Source: CAZTGZ01 sp044339595
Lineage (GTDB): Bacteria > Bacteroidota > Bacteroidia > NS11-12g > UBA9320
Length of the DNA stretch: 5,470 bases
Assembly: GCA_044339595.1 (NCBI GenBank)
Contig: JBIIVF010000153.1
Location: 1-5,470 of the forward strand
Direction of reading: 5' to 3'
The translations under genes and the position numbers were made by a program. The notes under the pieces are model-generated. The model made no database searches. It saw nothing but the letters and a program-made list of their open reading frames with translations, and was not told the DNA's origin. Below are positions 1-5,470 of the stretch, piece after piece; the stretch's first letter is position 1, and every line of letters starts with the position of its first letter.

Positions 1-218
1 CTAAGGATAAAAAGGGTCATTATACGGTTTATACGGAGAAAGAATTAATACTCATGGTTTTAGACAAAAATTTTAATACTGTTTTGGAAAGAAATCTTGG
101 CAAACAATATCGATGGTACTATTCTTTTGTAGGGGATGCCGGTGTATATATCATGAAAAAAATACCGGGGACCAAGGGCGATAGAGAAATATTTGATGTA
201 TTTGAAGTGGTTGGTTAA
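1..218 (+). CDS. C-terminal fragment of a DUF4221/beta-propeller-like lipoprotein (5' partial)
   Basis: The gene runs in from the left edge; its first full codon is at 3 and its TAA stop is at 216-218, giving 71 residues. The visible part reads as short beta-strand segments: ELILMVLDKNFNTVLERNL, a YSFVGDAGVYIMKK segment, then a closing FDVFEVV strand. This layout (own-value strand, 'D-x-N-F', a G-[VL]-Y-I strand, a polar loop, then a final F-x-x-F strand) resembles the C-terminus of Bacteroidota DUF4221 proteins and related six-bladed propeller lipoproteins. That match is from memory of the family, not a search. The signal sequence and most of the propeller lie outside the window. The next gene starts inside its last 23 bases, so the two are probably co-transcribed. 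Function is unknown. The reading frame is secure; the family call is tentative. Confidence 0.6.
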   Translation, partial: KDKKGHYTVYTEKELILMVLDKNFNTVLERNLGKQYRWYYSFVGDAGVYIMKKIPGTKGDREIFDVFEVVG

Positions 219-648
219 AAATGGGTTTTATGGGGTCATGCTCATTTTTATGACCCATTGTGATCGGAAAATCTATGAAGATTATGGATCGCGATTAGAG
301 TATTTGTTAAAAAAAACTCCACTCAAAGAAACTTTAAGTATAAACGACACGGTAGATATTCTCTTTGTGAATACAATGGGATGTTTAACTTGTAAAAACG
401 AGGAATTAGAGCGTTTAAATGACCTTCAAACAAAATTTAAGGATTTATATCTGCTTTATTCAATTCCTGAAGATGAAAAGGGGCAGGTACAGGTTAAATA
501 TTTATTACACCAATGGAGACAGAAGGAACACGGTATTGCGATTCCTTATGAAAAGATCAAAAATTCAGGGCTAATTCTTGGCAGTCATTTCTATGCAAGA
601 CTCGTGAAACAACAGGTAGTTAAATTTACGCTAAGACCATGGGAATAA
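196..648 (+). CDS. Small exported protein with CxxC motif, possible thioredoxin-like lipoprotein
   Basis: A protein of 150 residues if started at ATG 196; a TTG at 193 is in frame one codon earlier. The N-terminus is a short exported-type sequence: basic residues (K4, K8), a hydrophobic stretch (about 11-20), then Cys22. Cys22 could be a lipidation site, but MTHC is a poor lipobox, with His before the Cys. After a charged helical stretch (about 27-47) comes a strand (VDILFVN, 53-59), then CLTC at 63-66 leading into an acidic helix, then another strand (LYLLYSI, 84-90). Strand, CxxC at a helix start, helix, strand is the core order of the thioredoxin fold and suggests a periplasmic redox or metal-binding role. 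I do not see a clear cis-proline loop, so a redox-active thioredoxin is not proven. Its start overlaps the upstream gene by 23 bases, consistent with translational coupling. Codon use is AT-rich like the upstream gene and unlike the polymerase downstream. Confidence 0.6.
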   Translation: MYLKWLVKNGFYGVMLIFMTHCDRKIYEDYGSRLEYLLKKTPLKETLSINDTVDILFVNTMGCLTCKNEELERLNDLQTKFKDLYLLYSIPEDEKGQVQVKYLLHQWRQKEHGIAIPYEKIKNSGLILGSHFYARLVKQQVVKFTLRPWE

Positions 649-779
649 GATAAACGCATGCCATCCATCAATAAAACTGCAGAACATTAATTCGTATTCC
701 ATCCCTTTTTTGGACGCAAATTAACATCTCTCTCCAGTTTTTGGATGTGTCCCCTGTTGTATCGGTTTTGAGTTATATT

Positions 780-794
780 GTCCCCAAATGGGAC
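780..794. repeat. Short inverted repeat GTCCC-N5-GGGAC
   Basis: A perfect 5-bp stem, GTCCC at 780-784 and GGGAC at 790-794, with a 5-base CAAAT loop. It could be a small hairpin or a protein-binding palindrome. At this length it could also be chance, and no T-run follows it, so it is not called a terminator. Confidence 0.35.
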
Positions 795-806
795 TAATTG
801 TTAATT

Positions 807-820
807 TTACGGGAACGTAA
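807..820. repeat. Short inverted repeat TTACG-GGAA-CGTAA
   Basis: Perfect 5-bp arms TTACG (807-811) and CGTAA (816-820) around a GGAA centre form a 14-bp palindrome about 107 bases before the polymerase start codon. It is a candidate operator or tetraloop hairpin. The arms are short, so the evidence is weak, but it lies in the non-coding control region of a gene type that is normally damage-inducible. Confidence 0.35.
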
Positions 821-878
821 TTTTGCGTCTTGCCGGATTTTATAGACTGATTTGTTTAGGTATGTCGATTGAATTTAT

Positions 879-907
879 ATGACAATAAAAATAGCATGAC
901 AATAAAA
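879..907. repeat. Direct repeat ATGACAATAAAA, two copies at 17-bp period
   Basis: The 12-bp sequence ATGACAATAAAA occurs exactly at 879-890 and again at 896-907. Over the full 17-bp unit the two copies agree at 14 of 17 positions, so this looks like a small tandem duplication. The second copy supplies the left arm of the inverted repeat at 896-914, so there are three ATGACA/TGTCAT half-sites in all. Such repeats just before a start codon are typical of regulator-binding arrays, but no binding protein can be named from sequence alone. Confidence 0.55.
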
Positions 908-914
908 GTGTCAT
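896..914. promoter_or_regulatory. Operator-like inverted repeat ATGACA-N7-TGTCAT
   Basis: Perfect 6-bp arms lie at 896-901 and 909-914, separated by 7 bases and centred 22 bases before the polymerase ATG. The right arm directly abuts the -7-like box at 915-922. A dimeric regulator bound here would sit in the promoter spacer and could block RNA polymerase. Short dnaE genes of this class are often controlled by LexA-like or S24-type repressors; that this is such a site is inference. Confidence 0.5.
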
Positions 915-922
915 TATATTTG
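915..922 (+). promoter_or_regulatory. Bacteroidota -7-like box (TATATTTG) before the polymerase gene
   Basis: TATATTTG matches the Bacteroidota -7 consensus TAnnTTTG exactly. It ends only 4 bases before the ATG at 927, so initiation from it would begin at or just after the start codon and give a leaderless message. I see no TTG/TTTG element at the usual 17-23-base distance upstream, which weakens the call. Confidence 0.4.
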
Positions 923-926
923 TCGC

Positions 927-3900
927 ATGCTCCTCAATTGCCACAGTTATTACAGCCTCAGATACGGCACTCTCAGCGTAGAGGAATTACTGCAGGCGGC
1001 GGTAGAAAGAGGGCATCACACCCTGGCCCTCACCGACATCAACAATACATCGGCTGGCATGGATTTCCTTCGGATGGCACCCCTCAAAGGCATCCGTCCT
1101 GCTGTGGGGGTGGATTTTAGAAATGGTGTTCAACAGCTTTATGTGGCCCTGGCGCGCAACAATGCCGGATGGCAGGAAATAAACCGTCACCTGAGTCTGC
1201 ACTTGCACAACGATGTGCCGATACAACCCCTGGCGCCGGATTTTGAACATGTATGGGTGATTTATCCTTTCTCTGCTTGTCCTGAAAGAGCCCTGCGCCC
1301 GTATGAATTTATTGGCGTAGGACTCAACGACCTCAACAGACTCCGGTTTACGCCTTTGATTCGGCAGCCGCACAAGTTGGTTTTGATGCACACCTGCACC
1401 TTCGTTCGTAAATCGCAGTTTAATGCCCATCGTTTGCTGCGGTCGGTGGCGCTCAATACCTTGCTCAGTAAGCTTCCTCCCGATCAACAAGCCTTGCCGG
1501 ATCAACAATGGTTGTCGGCAGAGACGCTGATCCGGCAAACGGAAGATTTTCCTTTTCTGATTGCGCATGCCCGTCGTTTGTTGGATGATTGCAAGGTGGA
1601 GATGACTTTTGGATCAGATGGCCCACCCAAAAATCGTAAAACCTACACCGGCAGTGCGCAGAACGATCTTCAGCTCTTGCGCCGTCTTTGCAGAGATGGC
1701 CTTGCTTACCGCTACGGAAACCCCACCAGGGCAGTGACCGATCGGATAGAGAAGGAGTTGGAAATCATAGTACAGAAAAACTTTCTCTCGTATTTTCTCA
1801 TCAACTGGGATATCACCCGTTATGCCCGCAGCAAAGGATATTTCTATGTAGGAAGGGGCAGCGGTGCCAATAGCGTTGTGGCTTACCTGCTGCGCATCAC
1901 CGACGTAGATCCCATTGAACTCGATTTGTATTTCGAGCGCTTCATCAACCTTTACCGACAGAATCCACCGGATTTCGACCTCGATTTTTCATGGACAGAC
2001 CGCGATGATGTTACGCGTTATATTTTCGATCGATTTCCGAATGCCGCCCTCCTGGCTACGTATAATACCTTTCAATATCGGGCCGTTATCCGCGAATTAG
2101 GCAAAGTATTTGGATTGCCGGCGCACGAAATCGACAAACTCAGTGAAAGCAGGGGAAACCCGAACGGATTGGATGAATTGTCGCGACTGGTATTGAAATA
2201 CAGTCAATTGATTCATGGTTTTCCGAGTCATCTGAGCATTCATGCCGGTGGGATTCTCATTTCAGAGGAGCCCCTGCAAGCCTACACCGCCACGTGGATG
2301 CCACCCAAAGGTTTCCCCACCACGCAATTTGATATGGTGGTGGCCGAAGACATCGGATTGTACAAATTTGATATCCTGAGTCAGCGCGGATTGGGAAAGA
2401 TTAAGGATGCAGTGACGCTGGTGCGTCAGAACCGTCCGGAATGCCCTCCGATTGACATTCATGACATCAAGGCTTTTAAGGAAGACGAATCAATCAAAGA
2501 ATTGTTGAGAAGCGGTAAAGCCATCGGATGCTTTTATGTCGAATCTCCGGCCATGCGCATGTTGCTGAGCAAGTTGCGGGTCGATAATTACCTTGCTTTG
2601 GTGGCGGCGAGCAGCATCATTCGGCCCGGGGTTGCCAAAAGCGGGATGATGCGCGAGTACATCCTGCGATACCGAAACCCCGAACGGCGCAAAGACGCAC
2701 ATCCGGTATTGCTCGACATCATGCCCGACACGTTTGGGGTGATGGTGTATCAGGAGGACGTAATTAAAGTAGCCCATTTCTTCGCCGGACTCACGCTCGG
2801 GGAAGCCGATATGCTGCGCAGGGGCATGAGTGGAAAATTCAGAAGCCGCGAAGAATTTGCCAAAGTGCAGCAACTCTTCTTTGAAAACTGCAAGCTCAAG
2901 GGTCATTCCGACGCACTGGCAGCAGAGGTATGGCGACAAATTGAGAGCTTTGCGGGCTATGCTTTTGCAAAAGGGCACTCGGCTTCGTATGCGGTAGAAA
3001 GCTATCAGAGTTTATTTCTGAAGGCACATTTTCCGCTCGAATACATGGTGGCCACCCTCAACAATGGCGGTGGTTTTTACCGTCCGGAGTTGTATGCCCA
3101 TGAAGCGCGTATGTGCGGAGGCGTCATTCATCCGCCCTGCGTAAACCGATCTTTTGCAGAAACGGTGCTGTACGACAAGGACATCCTGCTTGGGTTTAAC
3201 ACCTTGACCGGGTTTGAAAGTGCGCTGTCTGCCCGCATGGTGACGGCCCGGGCGCATCACGGACCTTTCTTGTCGCTGGATGATTTCATAGATCGCGTGC
3301 CGCTTGGTATTGAGCAGATTGCTTTGTTGATCCGCATTGATGCCTTTCGGTTCACCGGCGAAAATAAACGGGCGCTGCTCTGGAAAGCCCATCATAAGCT
3401 GGGCGGAAGTCGCGTGCAGGAGGGGATGCAACCGCTGTTTAAAATGCCCCGAAGAGATTTCTCGCTGCCCCGCCTGGCGAGTTCTGCCCTCGAAGATGCC
3501 TACGATCAGATTGAATTGCTGGGTTTCCCGCTTTGCAACCCTTTTGACTTGCTGCATGAACCGGATGATCATCCCCTAAAATCAGCCGATCTGCCGGCGC
3601 ATGTTCATCAAGTCATCACCGTAAAGGGATATTTGGTGACCGTAAAAGATACCCGCACCACCAAGGGGGAGCGCATGCAATTCGGCACTTTTGTGGATCG
3701 GGCCGGTTTTTTTATCGATACCGTTCATTTTCCGCCGGCGGCCAAACAATATCCTTTCAGAGGGAGAGGCGTGTACAACATCACGGGCAAAGTCACCGAA
3801 GAATTCGGATTTTATAGTTTGGAAGTGCATCAACTCATCAAGTGCAATATGGTGGAAGACCCGCGCTATAAGGATGAACCACAACTTCCCAAAATCCCGC

Positions 3901-3944
3901 TTCCCCCTCAACCAAAAGATGCTGTTTATGCGGGGGAGTTATAA
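927..3944 (+). CDS. dnaE: Short DnaE-type DNA polymerase III alpha subunit (C-family), DnaE2/ImuC-like
   Basis: A complete 1005-residue C-family replicative-type polymerase that adds nucleotides to a DNA primer in the cytoplasm. The N-terminal PHP domain (about 1-215) begins HSYYSLRYG (6-14) and has LTDINN (35-40) and GVDF (61-64). It is shortened, and the usual NDVHY-type metal motif is replaced by HTCTF (155-159). The palm carries GRGSGANS (309-316) and PDFDLDF (348-354), with D351 and D353, and YKFDIL with D482, so the catalytic triad is complete. FAGYAFAKGHSASYA (675-689) is the conserved fingers motif. A helix-hairpin-helix-like region lies near 780-820, QPLF at 835-838 is a possible sliding-clamp contact, and 893-970 looks like an OB fold. 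The protein ends about 35 residues later, with no tau-binding domain, unlike E. coli DnaE (about 1160 residues). This fits an accessory, damage-tolerance polymerase rather than the main replicase. The start at ATG 927 is chosen because MLLNCHSYYSLRYG is the usual family N-terminus. No dinB/imuB neighbour is present. Confidence 0.93.
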   Translation: MLLNCHSYYSLRYGTLSVEELLQAAVERGHHTLALTDINNTSAGMDFLRMAPLKGIRPAVGVDFRNGVQQLYVALARNNAGWQEINRHLSLHLHNDVPIQPLAPDFEHVWVIYPFSACPERALRPYEFIGVGLNDLNRLRFTPLIRQPHKLVLMHTCTFVRKSQFNAHRLLRSVALNTLLSKLPPDQQALPDQQWLSAETLIRQTEDFPFLIAHARRLLDDCKVEMTFGSDGPPKNRKTYTGSAQNDLQLLRRLCRDGLAYRYGNPTRAVTDRIEKELEIIVQKNFLSYFLINWDITRYARSKGYFYVGRGSGANSVVAYLLRITDVDPIELDLYFERFINLYRQNPPDFDLDFSWTDRDDVTRYIFDRFPNAALLATYNTFQYRAVIRELGKVFGLPAHEIDKLSESRGNPNGLDELSRLVLKYSQLIHGFPSHLSIHAGGILISEEPLQAYTATWMPPKGFPTTQFDMVVAEDIGLYKFDILSQRGLGKIKDAVTLVRQNRPECPPIDIHDIKAFKEDESIKELLRSGKAIGCFYVESPAMRMLLSKLRVDNYLALVAASSIIRPGVAKSGMMREYILRYRNPERRKDAHPVLLDIMPDTFGVMVYQEDVIKVAHFFAGLTLGEADMLRRGMSGKFRSREEFAKVQQLFFENCKLKGHSDALAAEVWRQIESFAGYAFAKGHSASYAVESYQSLFLKAHFPLEYMVATLNNGGGFYRPELYAHEARMCGGVIHPPCVNRSFAETVLYDKDILLGFNTLTGFESALSARMVTARAHHGPFLSLDDFIDRVPLGIEQIALLIRIDAFRFTGENKRALLWKAHHKLGGSRVQEGMQPLFKMPRRDFSLPRLASSALEDAYDQIELLGFPLCNPFDLLHEPDDHPLKSADLPAHVHQVITVKGYLVTVKDTRTTKGERMQFGTFVDRAGFFIDTVHFPPAAKQYPFRGRGVYNITGKVTEEFGFYSLEVHQLIKCNMVEDPRYKDEPQLPKIPLPPQPKDAVYAGEL

Positions 3945-3965
3945 GGCAACATGCAATAAAAATAC

Positions 3966-3993
3966 ACTCGATGTGCCGGAAATTAAATCGAGT
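3966..3993. repeat. Inverted repeat ACTCGAT-N14-ATCGAGT after the polymerase stop codon
   Basis: Perfect 7-bp arms lie at 3966-3972 and 3987-3993 with a 14-base loop, starting 21 bases after the polymerase stop. On the + strand the stem is followed by eight A's, not T's, so it is not a standard intrinsic terminator for the polymerase gene. It may instead be an RNA-stabilising 3' hairpin or a factor-binding site. Confidence 0.4.
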
Positions 3994-4076
3994 AAAAAAA
4001 ATGCATCATCGAATTTGGATTGTAAAAAAAAAGTCATATTTTCGATTCAATGATAGATTCTGTAAATTGAAGATTA

Positions 4077-4084
4077 TAACTTTG
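4077..4084 (+). promoter_or_regulatory. Bacteroidota -7-like box (TAACTTTG) before the secreted-protein pair
   Basis: TAACTTTG matches TAnnTTTG exactly and ends 23 bases before the ATG at 4108, giving a plausible untranslated leader of roughly 15-20 bases. No clear TTG/TTTG box lies 17-23 bases upstream. Its position supports 4108 as the original start codon of the gene that follows. Confidence 0.5.
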
Positions 4085-4107
4085 GTTGGATAATAAGTTA
4101 TCATATC

Positions 4108-4534
4108 ATGAGAAATATTTTTTAGAATCCTATGCTTAGTAGGATTAGTATCCATTACATTAATTTCTGCTCAAGCCAAATGTTTCAGAACTATTGACCC
4201 ACGTGCATATACAGTTGATGATGCAAAATTCACAGTGCCCGAATGGAGTTTAGGGCCGGATTATTACATTTTTTGTTACATATCAGAATATGAAGACAAT
4301 ATTTGCCCAACTTGTCCTACGACTCCTGGGGAAAATTTCGACCCAACTGACTTGAATGCAATGAATAATTTGTATGCGCAAGCTGATAATGTAATTGAAA
4401 ACACTGGTAACTACACCGGTTCTGTTAATGCTGTATATTGGGTTAATGGAGAAAGCACTCCTAGATCTTACATTGTGTATTGGTCGTTGAATAGCTCTGG
4501 CCTAATTGAAATGACATTTGAAAGAATTGCTTAA
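4108..4534 (+). CDS. Small secreted Cys-containing protein, with a single-base frameshift in the signal peptide
   Basis: No family is recognised. The main frame is open from 4112 to TAA at 4532-4534, but has no ATG, GTG or TTG before GTG 4235. From ATG 4108 the reading is M-R-N-I-F-stop, because the T-run at 4118-4123 has six T's. With five T's the ATG joins the main frame and gives a 141-residue protein with a textbook signal peptide: basic start (R2, R6), hydrophobic core (about 7-19), and SAQA cleavage near residue 23. Mature Cys residues are at 25, 56, 66 and 69 in corrected numbering, the last two forming CPTC followed by a Pro/Thr-rich turn. The C-terminal half alternates strand-like segments (SVNAVYWVNG, SYIVYWSLN, LIEMTFERIA). 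Starting at GTG 4235 would discard the signal peptide, so that start is unlikely. Possible causes are a sequencing or assembly error, a real mutation, or slippage-controlled expression. The stop overlaps the next gene's ATG. Confidence 0.65.
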
Positions 4535-5470
4535 TGCGTTTATTGTTTATAGTTGTATTCATTTACCTTTTTAGTTCAGATATTATAGGCCAAAATGCGG
4601 AAGGAGGTAGAATAATTTTTCAAAAGCAGCAACTTATCAGTAATACATTGGCTACTCAACATCCCATTGCGGCTGGAGTTGCAGTTAAAATTTGCTGTGA
4701 TAATCGAGGAAACACCTATTTAGGCGGACTCTGTAATACTCTTGACAGTGTATGGGTATGCTGTTTCGATAGTAGCTTAACTCTTTTGTTTGACAAGAAA
4801 TATGCAATTAGTGATTTTGATCAATTAAAATTAAGCAATAAACATCAATTGCTTGGGTTGCATGTTTTGGATGATGATATCTACTTTCATTATAGTCTAA
4901 ATATATTTATAAGAATTGATAATTTTCGATATGATAACCACGCTATTAGTTTTGTTAAATTAAAATCAGCAGATATTCAACAATCAATAAAACAGATTTA
5001 TCCTTTAAGCAAGAGTGAATTACTTCTGGTTTCGGAGAAATTAGACTCAAGTTGTTTATCGCCATGTTTTAAAAAAAGGTTATTCATTTCAAAATATTAT
5101 TGGAATCAAAAAATTGAATTTATAGGGGAATTTGAAGTGCCTGATTACTTCTTTTTGCAAAAAAAAGGAATTAACAATCAAATAAATTTTAACCGAAGCT
5201 TAAGTGAATTGATTTATATGAACCCATTGAATGGGAGTATACAGAAATTCAAAATTTTGGGAAAAGGTATTTCAAGTAGTAATATTACTAAATCTATAGA
5301 ATGGGACAGTCTTTCTTTAAAATATCAGGCAATCGTTAATCGAAATTATCTTAATGGTGAGGTGAATGCAGCCTCAGTTTTTAGAGAAATTGATACTTTA
5401 CTGAATGATATTGGTTGGTATTCAACTGTGGGTTGGATTGATTCGAGCAAATATTTCAAAATTATGATTC
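4534..5470 (+). CDS. Secreted beta-propeller-like protein (3' partial)
   Basis: The ATG at 4534 shares its A with the previous gene's TAA stop (TAATG), a classic coupled start. The frame stays open through 312 codons to the window edge. The protein starts with a signal peptide: R2, a hydrophobic core MRLLFIVVFIYLF, and probable cleavage near G19/Q20. Residues 56-90 follow the pattern D-x-x-G-N-x-Y-x-G-G, then a strand with W/V, then F-D-S-x-x-x-L-L-F-D-K-K-Y. This matches the blade pattern of SBBP-type propeller repeats common in secreted Bacteroidota proteins. Later segments (DDDIYFHYS near 113-121, SELLLVSE, RLFISKYYW) could be further, more divergent blades. Many such proteins end in a type IX secretion sorting domain, but the C-terminus is outside the window. 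Cys54/55, 67 and 76/77, and CLSPC near 174-178, might form disulfides. Base composition is very AT-rich (about 23-27% G+C in sampled lines). The function is unknown; the frame is secure. Confidence 0.75.
   Translation, partial: MRLLFIVVFIYLFSSDIIGQNAEGGRIIFQKQQLISNTLATQHPIAAGVAVKICCDNRGNTYLGGLCNTLDSVWVCCFDSSLTLLFDKKYAISDFDQLKLSNKHQLLGLHVLDDDIYFHYSLNIFIRIDNFRYDNHAISFVKLKSADIQQSIKQIYPLSKSELLLVSEKLDSSCLSPCFKKRLFISKYYWNQKIEFIGEFEVPDYFFLQKKGINNQINFNRSLSELIYMNPLNGSIQKFKILGKGISSSNITKSIEWDSLSLKYQAIVNRNYLNGEVNAASVFREIDTLLNDIGWYSTVGWIDSSKYFKIMI

Larger units (their letters stand above)
649..926. other. Intergenic region upstream of the polymerase gene
   Basis: These 278 bases show no convincing coding frame. 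I see no clear terminator for the preceding gene: there is a T6 run at 706-711 but no good stem before it. Two small palindromes lie in the middle (780-794 and 807-820). The last 50 bases hold the repeat cluster and the -7-like box described separately. The stretch therefore probably contains the control region of the polymerase gene. Confidence 0.6.
3945..4107. other. A-rich spacer between the polymerase and the secreted-protein operon
   Basis: These 163 bases are AT-rich with A-runs at 3994-4001 and 4024-4032 and show no coding frame. They contain one perfect 7-bp hairpin (3966-3993), an imperfect inverted repeat (4005-4014 with 4045-4054, one mismatch), and a -7-like box near the right end. 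No T-tailed terminator is visible on the + strand, so how polymerase-gene transcription ends is not clear. Confidence 0.55.

Noticed and set aside
707..745. Direct repeat TTTTTGGA at 707-714 and 738-745
   Set aside because: Short and T-rich, with no further extension. Easily chance in AT-rich intergenic DNA.
713..829. Inverted repeat GACGCAAA (713-720) with TTTGCGTC (822-829)
   Set aside because: Perfect for 8 bp but separated by 101 bases. One such pair is roughly expected by chance in a stretch this long, and the match does not extend.
869..1120. Open frame of 83 codons on the + strand overlapping the polymerase start
   Set aside because: The downstream part is a shifted reading of the PHP domain, rich in His/Gly/Arg as expected of a shadow frame, and the polymerase frame at 927 has a clear family N-terminus.
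987..1568. Long open frame of 193 codons on the - strand inside the polymerase gene
   Set aside because: It is fully covered by the strongly recognised polymerase frame and its translation shows no family-like pattern. The same holds for the - strand frames at 2262-2462, 2490-2978, 3012-3572 and 3582-3911.
3966..4001. Hairpin plus homopolymer run as an intrinsic terminator
   Set aside because: The run following the stem on the + strand is A8. A terminator would need T's there. On the - strand the T-run precedes the stem, so it does not work in that direction either.
3691..4053. Open frame of 120 codons on the + strand crossing the polymerase stop codon
   Set aside because: Most of it is a shadow of the OB-fold region, and the remainder is low-complexity A-rich spacer giving Lys/Asn/Ser-rich sequence.
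4235..4534. GTG at 4235 as the true start of the small secreted protein
   Set aside because: The open frame upstream of it encodes a clear signal peptide and mature N-terminus joined to ATG 4108 by a one-base change, which is a better explanation than an internal GTG start.

Overview
The window looks like a piece of a Bacteroidota genome, perhaps Chitinophagia/Saprospiria-like, though rank below phylum is a guess. The support is a 1005-residue DNA polymerase III alpha-type protein of the short form I associate with Bacteroidota, the lack of Shine-Dalgarno sequences before the genes, matches to the Bacteroidota -7 promoter box (TAnnTTTG), and flanking AT-rich genes for exported proteins. All recognised genes lie on the + strand.

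Layout. (1) 1-648: the 3' end of a gene resembling the C-terminus of DUF4221/beta-propeller lipoproteins, overlapped by a small gene for an exported protein with a CxxC motif and a possible thioredoxin-like fold. (2) 649-926: a 278-base non-coding stretch. Its last 50 bases hold a 17-bp-period direct repeat, an inverted repeat and a -7-like box against the polymerase start codon. (3) 927-3944: a complete short dnaE-type gene. Its three catalytic aspartates are present, the N-terminal PHP domain is shortened and degenerate, and there is no C-terminal tau-binding extension. These are traits of the DnaE2/ImuC-like accessory polymerases used in DNA damage tolerance. No dinB/imuB or lexA-like partner lies next to it. 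(4) 3945-4107: a short A-rich gap with a hairpin, then a -7-like box. (5) 4108-5470: two overlapping genes for exported proteins. The first is a 141-residue Cys-containing secreted protein whose signal-peptide codons are separated from their ATG by one surplus T in a T6 run. The second is a large beta-propeller-like secreted protein that starts on the first gene's stop codon (TAATG) and runs off the window.

The polymerase gene is about half G+C in sampled lines, while both flanks are about a quarter to a third. The window therefore reads as one DNA-repair gene between two unrelated groups of cell-envelope or secreted-protein genes. I see no RNA genes, CRISPR arrays, insertion sequences or attachment sites. 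The most useful points for a second look are the T6 frameshift at 4118-4123, the operator-like repeats at 879-922, and the polymerase gene standing without its usual partner.
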